Assembly: GCF_004123905.1 (NCBI RefSeq)
Contig: NZ_MZXW01000008.1
Span: forward strand, 62,001-126,000
Direction of reading: 5' to 3'
Source: Bradyrhizobium betae
Lineage (GTDB): Bacteria > Pseudomonadota > Alphaproteobacteria > Rhizobiales > Xanthobacteraceae
DNA: 64,000 nucleotides
The notes below the pieces were generated by a model that saw only the letters and a list, made by a program, of their open reading frames with translations, was not told the DNA's origin and did no database searches. A program made the translations under genes and the position numbers. Of this stretch, positions 1 to 8,567 are shown piece after piece (the stretch's first letter is position 1; each line of letters starts with the position of its first letter).

Positions 1-1
1 C

Positions 2-133
2 GAACGTTTCATGGCAAAGCGCGCCGGAAGCGTCACTATCGAGGTCAAGGGAAGCCACGCGGTGTATGTCTCGCAGCCCAAAGCGATCGCGGACCTGATT
101 GAGAAGGCGGCCGCGGGCGAGAACACGAAATAA
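2..133 (+). CDS. alpha/beta hydrolase, C-terminal end only
   Basis: This is the last 43 codons of a gene that begins before the window. The peptide contains GSHAVYVSQPKAIADLIEKAA, which resembles the end of alpha/beta-hydrolase-fold proteins, where a GSHAVY-type stretch carries the catalytic histidine and is followed by a closing helix. The nucleophile and acid lie outside the window, so the substrate cannot be inferred. The reading frame is open from base 2 to the TAA. Confidence 0.55.
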   Translation, partial: ERFMAKRAGSVTIEVKGSHAVYVSQPKAIADLIEKAAAGENTK

Positions 134-143
134 CGCCCTGCCA

Positions 144-194
144 AATCGGCGACCGCGTCCTGATCCTTTGATGCTGAAGGGGCGGTCGCCGATT
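144..194. terminator. 13-bp perfect inverted repeat after the hydrolase gene
   Basis: AATCGGCGACCGC at 144-156 is perfectly inverted at 182-194, with a 25-nt loop. It begins 11 nt after the hydrolase stop, and the converging LysR gene ends at 291. The loop is long and there is no T-run, so it may serve as a bidirectional 3'-end structure rather than a classical intrinsic terminator. Confidence 0.35.
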
Positions 195-290
195 GTGGGA
201 TCTGACCGCCCATCGGCATCGCTCACCCGCTGGATCACCAGCGCACGCAGCATGTTGTAACTGTGCTTGATCGGCTGCGCGATAGCCGCA

Positions 291-1211
291 TCAGAAAATC
301 GCGCGTATCGATGAGGACAGATCGAATCTGGTCAGCCGGTCCACCTCCGCGAGAATACTTGCCACGATCTCGCCGTTCGTTCCCCGCCGGATCGTCACGA
401 CCACAGGCGAGCTTCCGCCATCTTCGGCCAGCGGCGCGAAGCAGATATCCTGTCCACGCATGAGAAGGGCCCTGGCCGGCACGATGCTGATGCCGACCCC
501 CGCGGCGACCAGGCCGAGCGCAGCCGCCAGTCCGCGGATCGTCATCGTGTTGGCAGGTGTGAACCCGACAAGTTCCATGAAGCGTGTGACGGGATGGCGC
601 GGTCCCCCGGACGCCCGCTCATCGTAGAGTATCAGTGTCTCATTGCTGACCTCCGACAACTTGATCGGCTGGTCGCGCCCGCGGAATGCCGGATGGCCGA
701 TTGCAAGCGCGAGCATCAGCTGCTCGTTCCGGATGACGACTTGCTCGACCTGATCATCGACCAGGAGGGTCAGCCCGAGGGCCAGATCAATCTCTCCGTC
801 TCGGACAGCCCGCACCTGGTCGGCGGATGCGACCTCGGCATACTCGAAGTCATACTCGGCATAGCTCTCGCGCAGATATCGAAATATCCGTGGGGTCCGT
901 CCGTACAGTAGCGAGAGGTCGAAGCCGATCTTGAACAGACGCCTGCGCTTGTCGTTGAACGCCGCTACCTCACGCCTGGTCTGCTCCACTTTCTGCAGGA
1001 TCTCGTTCGCGCGCTCAACCAATAACGCGCCGGCCCGGGTGAGCTTGACGCCCCGAGGGCTTCGCTCGACCAGCCCGACGTCAAGCTCTGCCTCGAGGTT
1101 TGCGATCTGCCTGCTGAGTGGAGGCTGGGCGATATGGAGCTCGGCGGCTGCCTTGGTAAAACTGAGCGTCCTGGCAACGGCCAGAAAATATCGGAGCTGC
1201 CGCAATTCCAT
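291..1211 (-). CDS. LysR-family transcriptional regulator
   Basis: A 306-residue protein with the standard LysR layout and length. The N-terminal winged helix-turn-helix covers about residues 1-60 (MELRQLRYFLAVA, then AAAELHIAQPPLSRQIANLE). A periplasmic-binding-protein-like effector domain follows from about residue 90. It is not divergent from any gene: the next gene upstream, kup, runs in the same direction with about 170 bp between. Its target is therefore not given by context. A LysR-type palindrome lies 28 bp upstream of its ATG, which suggests autoregulation. The effector is unknown. Confidence 0.9.
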   Translation of the reverse strand: MELRQLRYFLAVARTLSFTKAAAELHIAQPPLSRQIANLEAELDVGLVERSPRGVKLTRAGALLVERANEILQKVEQTRREVAAFNDKRRRLFKIGFDLSLLYGRTPRIFRYLRESYAEYDFEYAEVASADQVRAVRDGEIDLALGLTLLVDDQVEQVVIRNEQLMLALAIGHPAFRGRDQPIKLSEVSNETLILYDERASGGPRHPVTRFMELVGFTPANTMTIRGLAAALGLVAAGVGISIVPARALLMRGQDICFAPLAEDGGSSPVVVTIRRGTNGEIVASILAEVDRLTRFDLSSSIRAIF

Positions 1212-1238
1212 CGCTCATACCAAAAAAGTCTACCCCCA

Positions 1239-1253
1239 AATACCTATAGTATT
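1239..1253. promoter_or_regulatory. candidate LysR operator
   Basis: AATACCTATAGTATT is an interrupted palindrome (AATAC/GTATT) and fits the T-N11-A type box of LysR regulators (ATAC-N5-GTAT). It sits 28 bp upstream of the LysR ATG at 1211, the usual place for an autoregulatory site. This is a motif match only. Confidence 0.45.
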
Positions 1254-1380
1254 GGCTCGAACGATGTCCAACACTAATCGATCAGGCACCGCCGCCGCCT
1301 TGGCGATTCAGTTCAGCCCAAACGCGTTCCGCGTTTGTCGCGAGGAAAACCGCTTCGCACTGTTCCGGATCATGCTTGAG

Positions 1381-3354
1381 CTAGACCTCGACGCGGAAGC
1401 CGACCTCGATCACCGCGTCGTGGGGAATCTTGAAGAAGTCGGGCGCGCGGCTGGCGATGCGGTTCAGGAACGAGAAGATGCCGAACGAGACCGGATCGAT
1501 CGCCGATCCGCTCTCGCGGCGGACGATGGTCTCGTGGGCGAGATAATAGTTCTTGTGCTCGAGATCGGCGTCGAAGCCGAGCTTGTTGCAATTGTCGAGC
1601 GTGAGCGGAATGTCCGGCGTCTGCATGAAGCCGAGCCGGACCTGGATGCGATAGAAACCGCGGCCGAGGCGATGCACCGAGTGACGCTCGCCGAACGGCA
1701 CGCGCGGCCGGCGATCGGAGACGTATGTCAGCAGCACCACGGTCTCGTGCAGCACGCGGTTGTGCTCGATATGGCGCAGCAGCATCGGCGAGACGCCGTG
1801 CTCGACCTTGGTCAGCCACACGCCCATGCCGGGCGCGCGGCCGATCACGGCGGTGTCGGCGTAGCCGAGAAATTCCTTTAGCGGCATCGACATGTCGTTG
1901 AGACGCTGCCGCACCATGGATGAGCCCCTGCGCCAGGACAGCATCAGCGCGGCGATGGCGGTACCGACGACCAGCGGAAACCAGCCGCCCTCGAAGATCT
2001 TCAGCGAGTTCGAGACCAGGAAGGTGGCATCGATCGCGCCGAAGGCGAGGATGACGGGCAGCGCCAGCCGGCGCGGCCATGTCCAGCGCGAACGGGCGAC
2101 GTGATAAAGCAGGATGGTGGTGATCAGCATCGTGCCCGACACGGCGATGCCGTAGGCGGCAGCGAGGTTCTCCGACGAGCGGAACATGATCACGGTGAGC
2201 AGCGTGCCGGTCATCAGCAGCCAGTTGGCGGCGGGCACGTAGATCTGGCCGGCCTCGTCATAGGACGTCGGCGTGATCCGTGCTCGCGGCACGAGCCCCA
2301 TCTGCATCGCCTGCCGCGTCAGCGAGAACACGCCTGATATCAGCGCCTGGGACGCGATGATGGTGGCGAAGGTTGCGAGGACCACCATCGGAATCAGCGC
2401 CCAGCCCGGTGCAAGCTTGTAGAACGGATTGTCCGCGGCACCGGGATCGGACAGCACCAGCGCGCCCTGGCCAAAATAGTTCAGCATCAGGGCCGGCAGC
2501 ACCAGCGCGAACCAGGCGCGGCGGATCGCGGTGGCGCCGACATGGCCCATGTCGGCATAGAGCGCCTCGCCGCCGGTCAGTGCGAGGAAGACGGCGCCGA
2601 TCACGACGAAGGCGACCTTGACATCGGAGACCAGAAACTGCGCCGCGGCGAGCGGATTGACCGCCAGCAGGATCGCCGGCGCCTTCCAGACATTGGCGAC
2701 GCCGAGCGCGGCGATCACGACGAACCAGATCACCATGACCGGTCCGAACAATTTTCCGATGCTGCCGGTGCCATGGCGCTGGATCACGAACAGGCCGATC
2801 AGCACGGCGAGCGTCGCCGGCAGGATGAAGTGCTCGAAGGCGGGTGCGACCAGCTTGAGGCCCTCCATCGCCGACAGCACCGAGATCGCCGGCGTGATGA
2901 CACCGTCGCCATAGAGCAGCGAGGCGCCGATCACGCCGAGCAGGACGAGGATCGGAAGCTTCGCGCCGTTCGCCACCTTCTCGGCGGCGACGAGCGACAG
3001 CAGGGCCAGGATGCCGCCCTCCCCGTCATTGTCTGCCCGCAGGATGAACACGACGTATTTCAGCGCCACCATGGCGATCAGCGCCCAAAGAATGAGCGAG
3101 ACGATCCCGATCACCTCGGCTGCCACGGGCGCGGGATGGCCGAGGCCGGAGAGCGCGACCTGGAAGGCGTAGAGCGGACTGGTGCCGATGTCGCCGAACA
3201 CGACACCGAGCGCGGTCAGCGCCAGAAACAGGGGATTGCCGAGGTGATGGACGAATTTTGGATGCTCGCTCGCCGCTTCGAGCGGATCATACGCCACACC
3301 GGTCGCGGCCCGATCGATCAGGCTCCGGACCGGGAGATCGGACGGCATATCCAT
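1381..3354 (-). CDS. kup: Kup-family potassium:proton symporter
   Basis: Predicted inner-membrane K+ uptake protein of about 657 residues. The Kup signature GDIGTSPLY is at residues 54-62 in the first membrane segment. About twelve hydrophobic segments fill residues 40-470, followed by a cytoplasmic C-terminal region of about 190 residues (PLKEFLGYADTAVIGRAPGMGVWLT). The frame is open further upstream to 3516, but the extra stretch is not Kup-like. The ATG at 3354 has GAGG about 9 nt before it, and another ATG follows two codons later. Members of this family take up K+ at low pH or low external K+. No partner gene is adjacent. Confidence 0.92.
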   Translation of the reverse strand: MDMPSDLPVRSLIDRAATGVAYDPLEAASEHPKFVHHLGNPLFLALTALGVVFGDIGTSPLYAFQVALSGLGHPAPVAAEVIGIVSLILWALIAMVALKYVVFILRADNDGEGGILALLSLVAAEKVANGAKLPILVLLGVIGASLLYGDGVITPAISVLSAMEGLKLVAPAFEHFILPATLAVLIGLFVIQRHGTGSIGKLFGPVMVIWFVVIAALGVANVWKAPAILLAVNPLAAAQFLVSDVKVAFVVIGAVFLALTGGEALYADMGHVGATAIRRAWFALVLPALMLNYFGQGALVLSDPGAADNPFYKLAPGWALIPMVVLATFATIIASQALISGVFSLTRQAMQMGLVPRARITPTSYDEAGQIYVPAANWLLMTGTLLTVIMFRSSENLAAAYGIAVSGTMLITTILLYHVARSRWTWPRRLALPVILAFGAIDATFLVSNSLKIFEGGWFPLVVGTAIAALMLSWRRGSSMVRQRLNDMSMPLKEFLGYADTAVIGRAPGMGVWLTKVEHGVSPMLLRHIEHNRVLHETVVLLTYVSDRRPRVPFGERHSVHRLGRGFYRIQVRLGFMQTPDIPLTLDNCNKLGFDADLEHKNYYLAHETIVRRESGSAIDPVSFGIFSFLNRIASRAPDFFKIPHDAVIEVGFRVEV

Positions 3355-3721
3355 GCAGGGCCTCGGGAGGAGGACAGATACCCGCAGGGGATAAATGCAA
3401 GCGGCGTGCCGGGGCCTGTTGGCAAAAGTGCGAAACAACCCCATGCACAGTAGAGGGGGGCCTGATAAGGCCCGAGAAATTTCGGTCTTACCGAAAGAAC
3501 TTGCTCCGTCGGGCAAAACAGGGGCATGATGGCATTGTGGGCGGGCCGTGAGCGGAGTGGTTCTACGTGCCTCCGCCGCCAGCCCCCTCCTCGGTCATTG
3601 CGAGCGCAGCGACTTGTCCGCCGAAGCTTTAGCGAAGGCGGAAGCAATCCAGAGTCCCTCCGCGGAAAGATTCTGGATTGCTTCGCTGCGCTCGCAATGA
3701 CGGGCGGAGAGAGTAACCGCC
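3355..3721. other. intergenic stretch between kup and the MFS gene
   Basis: A 367-bp stretch without a convincing gene. It contains the palindromic repeat at 3594-3701 and, in its left part, the presumed kup promoter. I could not identify -35/-10 boxes with confidence. Short open frames here overlap the repeat and show no family features. Confidence 0.6.
3594..3701. repeat. palindromic intergenic repeat, copy 1, with a second palindrome inserted in its left arm
   Basis: The right arm (3672-3701) is the exact reverse complement of the left arm if 30 bases (3613-3642) are removed from the left. Those 30 bases are themselves palindromic (TCCGCC ... GGCGGA). The outer arms begin GTCATTGCGAGC and end GCTCGCAATGAC. 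Four other copies of the same family lie at 11185, 13875, 16195 and 31096. Confidence 0.9.
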
Positions 3722-4894
3722 TCACACCGCCTGCGGCGTCCTGATCTCGCGGGGCAGGATGATCGCGGCTGCGATTGCCAGCAGGCAGAGGGCGGCGAAG
3801 GCGTGCAGCATGGTGACGAAGCCGCCTTGCTCGTAGAGCCAGGCGACCAGGCCGACCGAGGCGCCGGCCGCGGTGAAGCCAATGAAGTAGCGCACCGCAT
3901 AGGCGCGCGAGCGCCATTCCTCGCTGGTGTATTTGCCGACCATGGCGTCGTTCACCGTGACCTGTCCGAACGCGCCCATGACGATGCCGATCGACACGAG
4001 AATCAGCGGCAGGTTGGACAGGCTCGCGGCAAGATACAAAAACGGCGCCAGCATGAAGGACAGCGGCAACGCCACCGTCTTCAGCGAATAGCGGTCGAGC
4101 AACCGGCCGATCGTGTACTGCGTCATCGCGCCGAACACGTAGACGCAGGCTGCGATCACCCCTAACAGCGCCGGGCTCTTGGTCAGATCCGCAAGCCGCT
4201 CCGCGAACAGCTTTGGCAGCGCGACGGTGACGGCATTGAACGTCGTCGAGATCGCTATCACGACGATGAGCAGCGACAGGATCACGCGCCACATGTCCTT
4301 CTTCGCCACGCGCGCTTGCGGTGCCGCCTGCTTCGAGCCCTTGCGGTCCTCATGCACCACCAGCATGGCAAAGGCGACGCCGATCAGGATGGTGACGATA
4401 CCAGGGACGATGAAAGCAAAACGCCAGCCGAGATATTGGCCGATCACGCCGGTGACCAGCGCCGAGGAGGCCACACCGAGATTGCCCCAGACGCCGTTGA
4501 TGCCCATCTCGCGGCCGAGCCGGTCGGCATAGGACACGATCATGGCGGTGCCGACGGGATGATAGATCGAGGCAAAAATGCCGATCGCGAATAGTGCGGC
4601 GCCGAGCTGCGCCGGGGTCTGCACGAAGCCGACCGAGATCATGGAGAGCCCGATGCCGACGAAGAAGATCAGCATCATGTGGCGGCGGCTCCAGCGGTCG
4701 CCGAGCCAGCCGGTGATCAGCGAGCCGGCGCCGAAGGCCACGAAGCCCGGCGTCGCATAAGGCAAGAGTTCCGAATAGGCCATGCCGAGCGCGGGGCCCA
4801 TGATGATCACGGCGGCGGCAAAGATCAGCATCGCATAGTGGTCGATGAAATGGCCTGCGTTGACGAAACTGATGACCCGGCTGGGGCTGTTCAT
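3722..4894 (-). CDS. MFS transporter, function unknown
   Basis: A 390-residue protein of two hydrophobic six-helix halves separated by a charged loop near residues 195-215 (HEDRKGSKQAAPQARVAKKD). The loop after helix 2 carries the major-facilitator signature GDRWSRR at about residues 64-70. The direction of transport and the substrate cannot be read from the sequence. An AraC regulator starts 60 bp away on the other strand. That arrangement is typical of a transporter controlled by its divergent regulator, and AraC proteins with a cupin sensor often control efflux. Confidence 0.85.
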   Translation of the reverse strand: MNSPSRVISFVNAGHFIDHYAMLIFAAAVIIMGPALGMAYSELLPYATPGFVAFGAGSLITGWLGDRWSRRHMMLIFFVGIGLSMISVGFVQTPAQLGAALFAIGIFASIYHPVGTAMIVSYADRLGREMGINGVWGNLGVASSALVTGVIGQYLGWRFAFIVPGIVTILIGVAFAMLVVHEDRKGSKQAAPQARVAKKDMWRVILSLLIVVIAISTTFNAVTVALPKLFAERLADLTKSPALLGVIAACVYVFGAMTQYTIGRLLDRYSLKTVALPLSFMLAPFLYLAASLSNLPLILVSIGIVMGAFGQVTVNDAMVGKYTSEEWRSRAYAVRYFIGFTAAGASVGLVAWLYEQGGFVTMLHAFAALCLLAIAAAIILPREIRTPQAV

Positions 4895-4953
4895 TCGAAT
4901 CCTCTCCTGCTCCGAAATGAGTTATATGTCGGACCCATGACGGGATGCTGCCA

Positions 4954-5754
4954 ATGACTGTCTTGGAAACGCCAATCCTGCGGGAGGTCCGGAGCAACCA
5001 TCGCTCGCCGGCAGGCGTGCATCTGGTTGCGCGCGACTATCCCAAGGGCATGCGGATCGATCCGCATATGCATCGCGAGGCGCAGCTGATCTATGCCGCC
5101 AAGGGCACGATGCAGGTAACGACGCCCGAGGGACGCTGGCTGGTGCCGCCCGACCGCGCGGTGTGGGTGCCGGCCGGGCTCGAGCACGCCCTCGACCTGC
5201 TCGCCGACATCGAGATGCGCACGCTGTATTTCGACCTGCCCTGGCTCAAGCGCGAAAGGCGCTATGCGGGGCTGACCAGGGAATTCGTGGTGCGGGTGTC
5301 GCCGCTGCTCAACCAGGCGATTCTCGCGCTGTTCGACGCACGCAACACCGAAGAGCGCACCGAGCTACTCGTGCGGCTGGTGATGCTGGAATTGCACCAG
5401 GCCGAGGATTCCGCGACCTTCGTGCCGCTGCCGCACGAGCCGCGCTGCCGGCGCGCCGCCATGATCGTGCTCGACGATCCCACCGGCCTGCACGACATCG
5501 ACACGCTGGCGCGCGAGGTCGGAACCTCCGCGCGGACGCTGTCGCGGTTGTTTTCGAGCGAGACGCAGCTGAGCTTCAAGAGCTGGTGCCAGCGCGCGAG
5601 GATTGCGGCGGCGATCCAGCGGCTGTCGATTGATGCCAACGTGTCGGTGAAGCAGCTCGCGACGCAACTCGGCTATGCCAGCGTGCCGGCGTTCTCGGCC
5701 GCGTTCCGTCAGGTGACGGGGCGGACGCCGACGGAATTTGCGGGGAAGGGGTAG
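4954..5754 (+). CDS. AraC-family regulator with N-terminal cupin sensor
   Basis: About 266 residues. The N-terminal half (residues 20-95) is cupin-like (RIDPHMHREAQLIYAAKGTMQVTTPEG, then WVPPDRAVWVPAG-type positions). The C-terminal 100 residues hold the double helix-turn-helix of AraC proteins (LAREVGTSARTLSRLF, then LATQLGYASVPAFSAAFRQVTGRTP). An in-frame ATG at 4945 is an alternative start, and neither has a strong ribosome site. It is divergent from the MFS gene, its likely target. The ligand is unknown. Confidence 0.88.
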   Translation: MTVLETPILREVRSNHRSPAGVHLVARDYPKGMRIDPHMHREAQLIYAAKGTMQVTTPEGRWLVPPDRAVWVPAGLEHALDLLADIEMRTLYFDLPWLKRERRYAGLTREFVVRVSPLLNQAILALFDARNTEERTELLVRLVMLELHQAEDSATFVPLPHEPRCRRAAMIVLDDPTGLHDIDTLAREVGTSARTLSRLFSSETQLSFKSWCQRARIAAAIQRLSIDANVSVKQLATQLGYASVPAFSAAFRQVTGRTPTEFAGKG

Positions 5755-5851
5755 CCGCAGATGCGGCGGCCGGTCAGCTTCGCGATGGCCGTTATGTCAA
5801 ACGACGCGATAGCCCTACGAATTCCTCAGACCACGATGATCTCCGCAACAT

Positions 5852-7402
5852 TTACTCTTCAGGAAGTCCTGCCTTGCGTAAGCCCTCGGCAATGCGAGCT
5901 CGCTGCGCAAGACAGGTCGGATGATCCGTTGGCGAACTGGCCTGGAATTGGGCGACGCTGAAGTTCGGAGCGAGGGTGAGCCCAGCCTGCACACATACCC
6001 GTGCTTCCCTGATCTGACCAAGATGCGCCTGCCCGGCGGCGAGATAGAAATGAACAAACGGCGCAATATTCCGATTGGTCTCGATCGATTGCTTGAACCA
6101 GCGCACGGCGGCCTCATCGGCGCCAAGATATGATTGCGCGACGCCTGCCGTATTCATCCAGGAAGAGGCCTTGTTATCGCGGGGAGAGAGCCGGAATGCT
6201 TCCATGATGTGGGCCTCGGTCTCCTCGGCTCGACCGAGATTGTTTTTACCGAGCCCAATCCACGCGTGGGCCGTGGCCAGATTTCGATCCAGCACCAACG
6301 CCCGCTCACATTCGGCGATGCCCTGTGCGGCGCGCTTTGTGAAAATCTGGACGACGCCCATCAGGCAATGCGCCCTCGCGTGATTGGGCGTGTGGGCAAG
6401 TATCCTCGTTAAGTACGCTTCGACCACTTGCAGAGGCGCCGTCCGATCGATCAGCATGGAGGTCGCCCGCATGGTATCGACGTCTGCGATTCCCACCCTG
6501 GCTTCGACGTTCGTTGCGTCCAGCAGGAGCGCTTGTTCGAAGAACGGGCGAGCCTGCGACAGGCTAGTGGGATCCGTTCCGCGATTCAGATACGCCATGC
6601 CCTGGAAATAAAGGTCCGTCGAATCTGGATGTGGCGCCCGCGCAGCGCGCCGTGCCTCTACCCTGACGAGCTCGGTTCCCAATTGATTGGCGAGACGCGC
6701 TCCGATCTCGTCCTGCATGTCAAAAAGATCTGCTACCTGCTTGTCGAAACGTTCGCCCCATAAGTGACTTCCGGTCTCGGCATCAATGAGCTGGACGTTG
6801 ATGCGCATCCGGCTTCCGGCCCGCTGCACCGAGCCCTCGAGCACGTAGCGAACGCCGAGTTCGCGGCCTAGCTGCTTCAGATCAACATGCATACCCTTGT
6901 AGGTGAAAGCGGTGTTACGGCCGATCACAAAGATGCCGGCCATTCGGGACAGATCCGTGGTCAGGCTCTCGGTTACGCCGTCGACGAAATATTCCTGCGC
7001 GGGATCGGGGCTCAGATTGGCGAAGGGAAGAACCACGAGCGACGGCTTGCCTGCAGCGGGGCTCGGCAAGACGGCGACAGTTGCGGTCGTCGGCACTTCG
7101 CGGACCTCAGCGACGAAGCGGACGCCCTTACGCGGAAAGGTCTTGATCAGGCGCTGCGCCTCTCCGGAATCGCCGATCGCCTTGCGCACGGCATTGAGTC
7201 GGGTGGTCAGGGCGACGTCGGAGACGATACGGCCATCCCAAATGGCGCGGATCAGATCGTCCTTGCTGACCACGCGCTCGCGGTTGCCGATCAGATAGCC
7301 GAGCAGGTCGAACACCTGCGGCGTGATGGCGACCGCATCCGTTCCGCGGCGCAGCTCGCGCCGCTCGATGTCGAGTGAAAAATCTTCAAAGAGATAGCGC
7401 AA
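5852..7402 (-). CDS. winged-helix (OmpR/CadC-type) regulator with TolB-like and TPR domains
   Basis: About 516 residues from a TTG at 7402 (RYLFEDFSLDIERREL), which has AGGGA about 8 nt upstream. The frame stays open to 7486, but those residues are not domain-like. Residues 1-95 form an OmpR-type DNA-binding winged helix (TPQVFDLLGYLIGNRERVVSKDDL, KGVRFVAEV). Residues 120-250 are the TolB-like module usual in this group (SLVVLPFANLSPDPAQEYFVDG, YVLEGSVQRAG). The C-terminal half consists of TPR-type helical repeats. There is no receiver domain and no evident membrane segment, so it is not a two-component regulator. The target is unknown. Confidence 0.82.
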   Translation of the reverse strand: MRYLFEDFSLDIERRELRRGTDAVAITPQVFDLLGYLIGNRERVVSKDDLIRAIWDGRIVSDVALTTRLNAVRKAIGDSGEAQRLIKTFPRKGVRFVAEVREVPTTATVAVLPSPAAGKPSLVVLPFANLSPDPAQEYFVDGVTESLTTDLSRMAGIFVIGRNTAFTYKGMHVDLKQLGRELGVRYVLEGSVQRAGSRMRINVQLIDAETGSHLWGERFDKQVADLFDMQDEIGARLANQLGTELVRVEARRAARAPHPDSTDLYFQGMAYLNRGTDPTSLSQARPFFEQALLLDATNVEARVGIADVDTMRATSMLIDRTAPLQVVEAYLTRILAHTPNHARAHCLMGVVQIFTKRAAQGIAECERALVLDRNLATAHAWIGLGKNNLGRAEETEAHIMEAFRLSPRDNKASSWMNTAGVAQSYLGADEAAVRWFKQSIETNRNIAPFVHFYLAAGQAHLGQIREARVCVQAGLTLAPNFSVAQFQASSPTDHPTCLAQRARIAEGLRKAGLPEE

Positions 7403-7561
7403 GCCGTTTCCCTGCAGCCGCGGTCGATCGCTGAAATCCTTTGCAAGGATAAGCTGCCGGTAAGGAAAATGTAAGCCGGCGACCAAGTCCGTTTATCCGG
7501 CACGTGGTACATTCAATAGCAGGACCCGCGCGGACACACCAAATGGATCCAGGAGACAGTG

Positions 7562-8542
7562 ATGATCACGCGTCGTGACGTATTGGCCGCGTCGGCGGCC
7601 TGTGTGGCGAGCTCCGCTTCGTGCCTCGTGCCGCGCGCGCTCGCACAGCCGCTCGCAAAAACCGCGCACATTCTGACAGGTTTCTCACCCGGACTACAGG
7701 ACGCCATGGCGCGGCTGGTGGTCGGGCAGATGAGCGACTATGCGGAAACCTTCGTGGTCGAGAATCGGCCAGGAGCAGGCGGTCGCATCGCGGCGGAGGC
7801 GGTGAAGAACGCCGATGCCGACGGATCGACCATGCTGTTCGCGCCGCTCGGCTTCATGATGTTCTTTCCGCACGTCTACAAGACGTTGAGGTACCAGCCG
7901 CGGGATTTCACGCCAGTGTCGACCGTGGCCTCGACCCCGACATTGCTGACGGTCGGCCCAACGGTACCGGCCGACGTCAAGACGCTGGCGGATTTCGTTG
8001 CCTGGTGCCGCGCCAATCCGAAGCTTGCCACTTTTGGCACGCCGGGCGCCGGAACCACCCTGCATTTTCTCGGTACGATGCTGGGCCGCATCGCGGGCTT
8101 CGATTTTCTTCACGTGCCTTATCAGGGCGGTGGCGCGATTCAGGATCTGGTCAAGGGCGTGATAGCAGCGACGGTCATGCCGATCGGCAGCGCGCTCGGA
8201 CTTGTCCAATCTGGAGATATTCGCGCCCTGGCGACCACCGGGCCGCGCCGCAGCTCGTTCGTTCCGGCGGTACCGACGGTGCGGGAAGCCGGATACCCCT
8301 CGCTCGAGGATCTCACATGGTTTGCTTTTTTCGTTCCGGCGAAGACACCGGCGCCGATTGTTGATAAGCTAAATGCCGCGATCCATGCGGCCGTGCGCAC
8401 CGACGAGGTCAGGGCCGGCATGGCAAAGCTGGCCGTCGAGCCCGATGTGATCGCGATGAACGACTTCGCACGGTTGATCGCATCCGAATCCGACCGGTGG
8501 AAGGCAATCGTGCAAGAAACGGGGTTTGTCCCGACCGATTGA
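7562..8542 (+). CDS. Bug/TctC-family periplasmic solute-binding protein
   Basis: 326 residues. A twin-arginine-like signal peptide (MITRRDVLAASAACVASSAS) ends near residue 29 at ALAQ. The Bug fold follows: GFSPGLQDAMAR, VVENRPGAGGRIAAEAVKNADADG, FLHVPYQGGGAIQDLVKGV and AVPTVREAGYPSLEDLTWF. Such receptors bind small carboxylates. The usual TctAB permease genes are absent, as is common for orphan Bug genes. AGGAGA lies 7 nt before the ATG, and a GTG one codon upstream is possible. A methyltransferase follows 25 bp downstream, so the two are probably co-transcribed. Confidence 0.88.
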   Translation: MITRRDVLAASAACVASSASCLVPRALAQPLAKTAHILTGFSPGLQDAMARLVVGQMSDYAETFVVENRPGAGGRIAAEAVKNADADGSTMLFAPLGFMMFFPHVYKTLRYQPRDFTPVSTVASTPTLLTVGPTVPADVKTLADFVAWCRANPKLATFGTPGAGTTLHFLGTMLGRIAGFDFLHVPYQGGGAIQDLVKGVIAATVMPIGSALGLVQSGDIRALATTGPRRSSFVPAVPTVREAGYPSLEDLTWFAFFVPAKTPAPIVDKLNAAIHAAVRTDEVRAGMAKLAVEPDVIAMNDFARLIASESDRWKAIVQETGFVPTD

Positions 8543-8567
8543 GCGCAGCATTGGCAGGAGGCAACAC

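Noticed and set aside
2542..3453. 303-codon open frame on the plus strand
   Set aside because: It is antisense to kup and rich in Asp, Arg, Gln and His, the usual complement pattern of a hydrophobic membrane protein gene.
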